From positions 99,889,616 to 99,953,615 of the forward strand of contig CM041294.1 in NCBI GenBank assembly GCA_023052935.1: 64,000 nucleotides of DNA, in the 5' to 3' direction. This document shows, piece by piece, positions 32,908 through 64,000 of this stretch. The stretch's first letter is position 1. Every line of letters starts with the position of its first letter. Position numbers and translations under genes: made by a program. Under the pieces are notes generated by a model. That model was not told where the DNA came from and searched no databases. It saw nothing but the letters and a program-made list of their open reading frames with translations. This DNA is from Piezodorus guildinii. Lineage: Eukaryota > Arthropoda > Insecta > Hemiptera > Pentatomidae.

Positions 32908-34264
32908 GTTTATAGTGCTTTTTTAAATGTTATTTTTTTGTTATATATTGGACTAATAGCTCAATCATATTTATGTACTTATAAATAGTAAATATATTCA
33001 AATTTATTAATTTATACAAACGAAAATTGACTTCTTCATCTTCTTGGCCCTCTACATGTTTTAAATATTTTAACTTTTACTTTGCGGTAATTACTTCAAA
33101 TGAATATGTTTATAAGTTAAAAAGACAGAGTGCATGAGCTCAAATAAATATAAGTACGGACTTAGGACAAAGATATTATTTCAATAACTTTGGGTATAGC
33201 CACTGACAACAGATGGAAAGATGAATAAATTCAATTGGATCAAGTCTTGCGAAGGGTAGCATTGTCAAGACCCATTTAGATTGTAATAGATGCGGAGTGG
33301 AGATTTGAGCGAACAAAGGGGTTATGTAAAATAGATTTGCTACTAGTCTACTGTTCTCCGGGTTCTGGGTTCAAAGCCCAGATGTGGCAAAATTATTTAT
33401 CCTACTATACCAACCGTGGAGCAATTCTGGGGTATGGAAAACCTATGGTACCCTAAATTTGGGGAGAAAAACCCTGTCCACTGTGCGTGATCTAGGCCTA
33501 ATCACCTCCTTGCATGGTAACTAGCCCAGAAACAGTAGGAATCTCTTTAAGTCCTGAACCCAATACCCTTCATAAGTTACAGGTTTTTTTATTATTATTT
33601 TTCTAATCAAACCACATTTTTCATTAGATTCAATCTTCAATCAGATTCATCTTCATCAGATTCAAAAGGAAAAGCCTTTCGATCAATATTAAAAGTATTT
33701 TTCAGAAGATATTTATGTAGCTCTTGGGTGAACAAATCAATGGCCTTGATTACTTAAACACCTGCAAAAATTAGAGATTTATAACTTTAATAATTTTCAA
33801 GTGCCTATAAAATATGATTCCTCTATTAAGTGATTTTAAGTAAGTATAAAAATTAATATTAAAAAAACGGTGAAAAAGGTTGGCTTTTAGTCCATTTAAC
33901 AATTAAAATCTATTCATCCCATAATTTATTTTCGAACTTGAATTATTTAATCTTCGTATAAGATGTGGAACGTATATTTCGTTAAAAATTTTTTTAAATT
34001 TTATTGAAAAATATCAGAGTTACTTTATTTAGGAAAAGGGATGGATAATAATTAAACAATGCATATCTTACCTTTATTAAAGATTTAAATTAAGTTCAAG
34101 AAAAGAATATATAACAAGACTTGGTGTTCCATGTTGCTAAAAAAACAAATACATGGATTAATGACAATTACAAATTGAAAAACAGTTCTTAAAATCACTA
34201 GTTTTTGAGGATTGGATGGTAGAAGAGTTTACATTAGATAATAATATTCAATTTTCTGTTTCAG
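32908..34264 (+). other. Kinase gene intron 4 with SINE-like insertion
   Basis: AT-rich intron ending TCTGTTTCAG. It contains a tRNA-like SINE fragment at 33335-33590. Confidence 0.6.
33335..33590 (+). repeat. SINE-like element related to 20470-20556
   Basis: A partial tRNA-like head (CTACTAGTCTACTGTTCTCC, then B-box-like TGGGTTCAAAGCCCAG and ATGTGGCAAAAT) is followed by a non-tRNA body of about 190 bases (CCTAAATTTGGGGAG, CTAGGCCTAATCACCTCC). The head matches the inverted one at 20470-20556. Confidence 0.55.
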
Positions 34265-34670
34265 GTTCCTTGACTTCCAAATCAGTCATTATAATTCACC
34301 AAGTTGGGATGTAACCTACTTCATGTTCGCCTCAATTGAGCCCAAGATCCGTCGTGAACATTATGAAAGCCTTCTGAGGACGTATTCAAACAGCCTGCTG
34401 TCCACGCTCCAAAAATATCAGTATTCCGCAAGGCAACCAACCCATGAAGAAATTGCAGGTGAAATGGAAAGGATCGCTTTTTTCAGGCTGATCATTGTGG
34501 GAGTGTTTCATGCAGTAATGACCGCTGAGGGAACAGATGCCTTGGATATGGAGAAAATGTTAGACTCTGAAGATTCTACCGGCTTTACTAGAGACATTTT
34601 CAATTCTGAAACTTTTAGACAAAGGATGGGTCCAGAATTACTCAAGCTAGAAGAACAGGGCCTTATATAG
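34265..34670 (+). CDS. EcKinase-like protein, last exon
   Basis: Begins TTTCAG|GTTCCTT; the arginine codon is split with exon 4. RFLDFQISHYNSPSWDVTYF contains the DFQ motif (Mg-binding Asp in the activation segment) and the family's S-P-x-x-DxxYF signature. It continues through LLRTYSNSLLSTLQKY to a C-terminal helix and ends LEEQGLI, stop at 34668-34670. No break in this exon. Confidence 0.85.
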
Positions 34671-36145
34671 GCGAATGTATTAAATTAATATATTTAAACA
34701 AATGATATTTAATTTTATGATTTAGTATTTTTTCCCATGGTAACTTATCTAACATGGTCCATCTTTTAGTTACTTAGTTCTATTACATGGAATATCAAGA
34801 GTTGGAGAAAAATTTGGTTTCTATATTAATATTTTTTGCTCAATAAATAAATAATAAATAAATTCTTTATTTTCCTGGGACATGTCCCTTAAGATCATTC
34901 CTGTACTTTTGAAATGTTTTTATAGCAGTGAATAGTTAATATTTTATGATAATAATATTTGTTTAAACTTTTGTGTCAAGTCAGTGAAAGTAGTAATTCC
35001 GATCATTTGTCTTAATTAGAAATTTCTCAATAAGACCAAAAAAAACTAATAAATTGTAAACTGTCTTTTTGATTTATTCAAGCTATCATGATACAAATCA
35101 TATGATATTGTCATTACTATCTTACATATTACTTTGATGCAAAGGTTTGAATCCAGTAGCTGATAATGTATGGGCTATTTTATCTAGCATGAATCAACAA
35201 TGTGCTTGAGAGCCTCATTATTGTTAATTTTATATTTTACTAGTTGTAACCCATGTTTTCACACATGAATATCCCATTCTCTGTTTATTAATATACATTT
35301 ATGATGTATGATATAAGAGTGACTGTGATACTGAATGTTATCATTCTGTTCTTTCTAGTATTTGTATGCAAAATGAATAAATTGTTATTATTTATTAGCA
35401 TATCTTAATTTTATTCTATCAAATTTACAATAACATAACCAGTAAATTTACAATAACCAGTAAAAGTAGGCATAACCATAATAACCTAATGCGTTTTAGC
35501 TATTAAACATAATTGTTGAATATCTTTGCAACTCATATGTTATGTAAATGTGAATTAATCCCATTTCTGGGTAAAGCTTTTCACCCTAAAAAAAAAACTG
35601 TGTTTTTAGGTTTCAGAAATAAGTCTTTTATTTTCTAGAAGCGAACTATTTTTAGTAGTTCAAAATCATTATGAAAACCCAATAACAATGTAACGTGTTT
35701 CCATGGGAACCTACACACGAAAGCCCAATATACTCAAATATATTTGCAATAATTTAATACATATTAACTTTGCCAATACTGGTCAGGCTTAGATGATTTC
35801 GTTTTTATGCAGTTAGAAATTTGATTATCGTTCAAATAAGTATTTCTAATTTGTCAGGGGATGCATAGTTTTTGAGTTATTGAAAAACTATTTTTTTTTA
35901 ACCTCTTACAATTTTTTTTATTTTCCATAACTTAGAGGATGAATTTTCCCAAACCCATTCTCATTGTACTTAAGGTAAGGGAAGCCTTCATTAAGCATTT
36001 AAGCTTCATAGTCTCGGTCATTTTTGAGATACTGTAAGCACCAGAAAAGTGAGGGAAAACTGATCTTTTATAAATATAGATTATTCCTGTACCACATACA
36101 ATTATATATTTAGGCATTAGAATTTAGAATTAAGTTATTCAGAAA
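34671..36145. other. Intergenic AT-rich DNA
   Basis: Includes the kinase 3' UTR. An inverted LINE 3' tail lies at 34840-34905. Otherwise nothing recognised. Confidence 0.4.
34840..34905 (-). repeat. Solo LINE 3' tail, same family as 216-2382
   Basis: The reverse complement reads GGGACATGTCCCAGGAAAAT, then AAAGAATTTATTTATTATTT, matching the 3' end TACTTGTCCCAGAATAAATA and AAGAATTTATTATTATTA at 2334-2382. Only the last tens of bases are present, as expected of a very short truncated insertion. Confidence 0.6.
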
Positions 36146-36149
36146 AAAA

Positions 36150-37020
36150 TGTCTTCTACAGCATTCTTCCTCTTCCATTTTGCTAACAAGTGGTGCTCCT
36201 CAGGGATCCTCAATCTACCTGACTGCATCTACCATTCACAATACCATCTACATGCAGATGATCTCCAAATCTATCTTTCTTTCCATCCTTCCGAAATGCT
36301 AGAGGCTATCCAAAAATTACAAGAATATTTCGAGAATGCATGGGCTACGACCAGTGATTTGAAGCTGTTTGCTAGAAAAACCAAGGCCATCCTCACCGTT
36401 CCAAGAACCTTCTAAATTCTGTTCTGTACACACCTCTGTAAAATACCTTGGAGTCATTATGGATCAAAATCTATCCTGGAGTGACCATATCTCAAATCAC
36501 CCAAATTGATCCCTATTCTAAAACTATTCCTAAGATTTCGTGATTCCATCCCTCCTAAAACCCATATGATACTGGTCTCTTTACTCATTTTCCTGCAGTT
36601 TGATCACAGTTGCCTCCTGTATGGTGGGCTGTCTATGAAGTTTTATATGTGACTTTAAAGGCTAATGAATTGTTTCATTATAATTCACATGTGGAATTCC
36701 CAATCACTTCCATGTTTCTAGTAGGTATACCGAGTTGAACTGGCTCTATCCCTCTTTCAGTACCCTCTTGGTTTCTGTATTTTCCAATTTTTCAAAACAA
36801 AAAAAAACTCCTTATATTCTTGATGTGCTTACCAGATGTTCCTCTGTCCAATCAGTAAACACTAAATCCCAACCCTTAAACTTAAATATACCTTCCCATA
36901 GATTCGTCTACTTCAAAAAATCCTTTGTCATCCCTGTTACCTTATTTTGGAATTCCTTGCCTATATCTATACCTAAACCTAATCCTTAACCACTTTTAAA
37001 CATAAGTTATTTATCCATCT
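36150..37020 (+). pseudogene. Degenerate LINE RT, same family as 216-2382
   Basis: Matches the element at the left end: IYHSQYHLHADDLQIYLSFH (YADD changed to HADD), KLQEYFENAWATTSDLKLF, then after frame changes KYLGVIMDQNLSW-like sequence near 36440, LNWLYPSF, and a C-terminal part FKKSFVIPVTLFWNSLPISI. Multiple stops and frameshifts, and loss of the first catalytic-motif residue, make it dead. Confidence 0.75.
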
Positions 37021-38027
37021 CCTTAACTCTCAATCTTCCAACATATGTAATACCTTTAACTATAAATGATAACTATGCATTGTTTCTAAATATGTCTGTT
37101 ATAAAATTATACTTAAGTCTTAAAAGATTAGACAAATGGCTTTTGTAATTTACTTTTTTGTTATTCTTAGGGGAATGGTTGGATATAATGACTTTTAAGT
37201 TCTACTTCTTTAAATTGACTTTAAGTTCTAGAAATTATTGACTCTTCAATTAAAATTCCAAAAATAATGAATAAAAGCATTTAAATATATATTTAAAAGA
37301 AAAATCATCAATATATTAATGGCTAATTTTAAATGCCTAAATGAAATAGGCCAGTAAAAATGACCATACTCTGGTTGTTATTTAGATTGTTTGTATAAAT
37401 TATAGTATTTTATTATTAAATATATTTTTATGTACATAAAATTGAAAATATTGAGTTATAATTTATAGTAAGTAAATTTTGGTTCATTATATTTGATATA
37501 TGGAAAATAATCATTTTTACAGTAATATTTATTAATGGACAATCGAATAGAAATAAAGAAATATTTAGAAATACAAATGTAAAACTAGACTTTTTATTTT
37601 ACTTATTGTAGAGTTTTAAATAATAGTCATTCGTTTACCTCTTAGAAAATGCTACACTTTATTATCTTCATCTTAGAATATAGTGTTGAAAAAGGTTGTA
37701 TAATTAAATAAAGCATATTTCAGTAATGAATTATTTATTAATTAATATATATATATTTCATTTATTGGGATGAAATAAATACAACTGGAATTATTCACGA
37801 TATAAATATTTTATTACTTATTGTTTTGAATGTTCTTACTGTACATAAAAACTTTTTTTTTTTTTCCCATTTTCTTGAAATAAGGTACAGTTCGCTAATC
37901 GTGAATATTATTTCGATGCTAGCGGACACTAGCTATGGAATTATTAACAATATTCTTAAATTACATATTTCAAAATAAATACATAATTGTTTTTGGGTTT
38001 GTTTTGCGTAGCTATCATAAATAATAT
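37021..38027 (-). other. Mhc 3' UTR and downstream AT-rich DNA
   Basis: Downstream of the Mhc stop on the minus strand. Several TTTATT (AATAAA on the minus strand) occur, for example near 37590 and 37755-37765, so the polyadenylation site cannot be chosen. No other gene seen. Confidence 0.4.
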
Positions 38028-63872
<25,845 letters not shown>

Positions 63873-64000
63873 CTAAACAAACATTTATAAAACAATAATT
63901 TAAATAACTTTTTTTTCTGTAGGAAATAAGCATGGGTTAGAAGACGAACCGGTAAGCATTAAAGGTTGAGCAATTTGAAAGATTTCTTACACTGACAATT
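63873..64000 (-). other. Mhc intron, window edge
   Basis: No exon in the last 128 bases. Confidence 0.5.

Overview
This window is nuclear DNA from an insect: AT-rich, with long introns, full of non-LTR retrotransposon debris, and carrying recognisable arthropod gene families. A hemipteroid insect is my guess, but nothing here fixes the order. Three host genes are visible. (1) On the + strand (4340-6914) lie the last three coding exons of an SLC17/sialin-type MFS anion transporter. (2) On the + strand (29608-34670) is a five-exon EcKinase/CHK-kinase-like gene with reading-frame breaks. (3) On the - strand (38028-63872) is the 3' two thirds of the muscle myosin heavy chain gene (Mhc), from the relay helix to the stop codon. 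The 5' exons of Mhc lie beyond the right edge.

The Mhc part is the biological centre of the window. Clusters of alternative exons were resolved with splice sites and phases: four relay exons (171 bp each), two loop-2 exons (53 bp each), four converter exons (118 bp each, two with GC 5' splice sites) and two S2-hinge exons (79 bp each). Constant exons join these in phase, except one (56118-56204) that lacks a single base. The loop-2 pair and the fourth relay exon go beyond the classic Drosophila arrangement. Two places in the Mhc introns could serve a rod-only transcript: a GC-rich island at 44490-45165, and a LINE-like 5' end at 46895-47110 whose open frame runs straight into the first rod exon.

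The left half (1-28.9 kb) is mostly mobile DNA. It holds a nested jockey / non-LTR pair (1-2382), several jockey-type fragments, an RT of the YADD/GCETW type (23560-24460), a foldback element (27702-28832), tRNA-derived SINE-like pieces, and a dispersed family of about 0.9 kb (repeat A) present at least six times. The clearest event is at 9841-15675: a mariner element, with an otherwise open transposase frame, was split by a complete copia-type LTR retrotransposon. Its two 198-bp LTRs appear identical and its 5-bp target duplication (ACGTG) is perfect, so the insertion is recent. The copia polyprotein frame has one internal TAA.

Single-base losses, two of them best explained by a lost A in an A-run, break the kinase gene and one Mhc exon. 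Because Mhc is essential, residual assembly indels are the simplest explanation.
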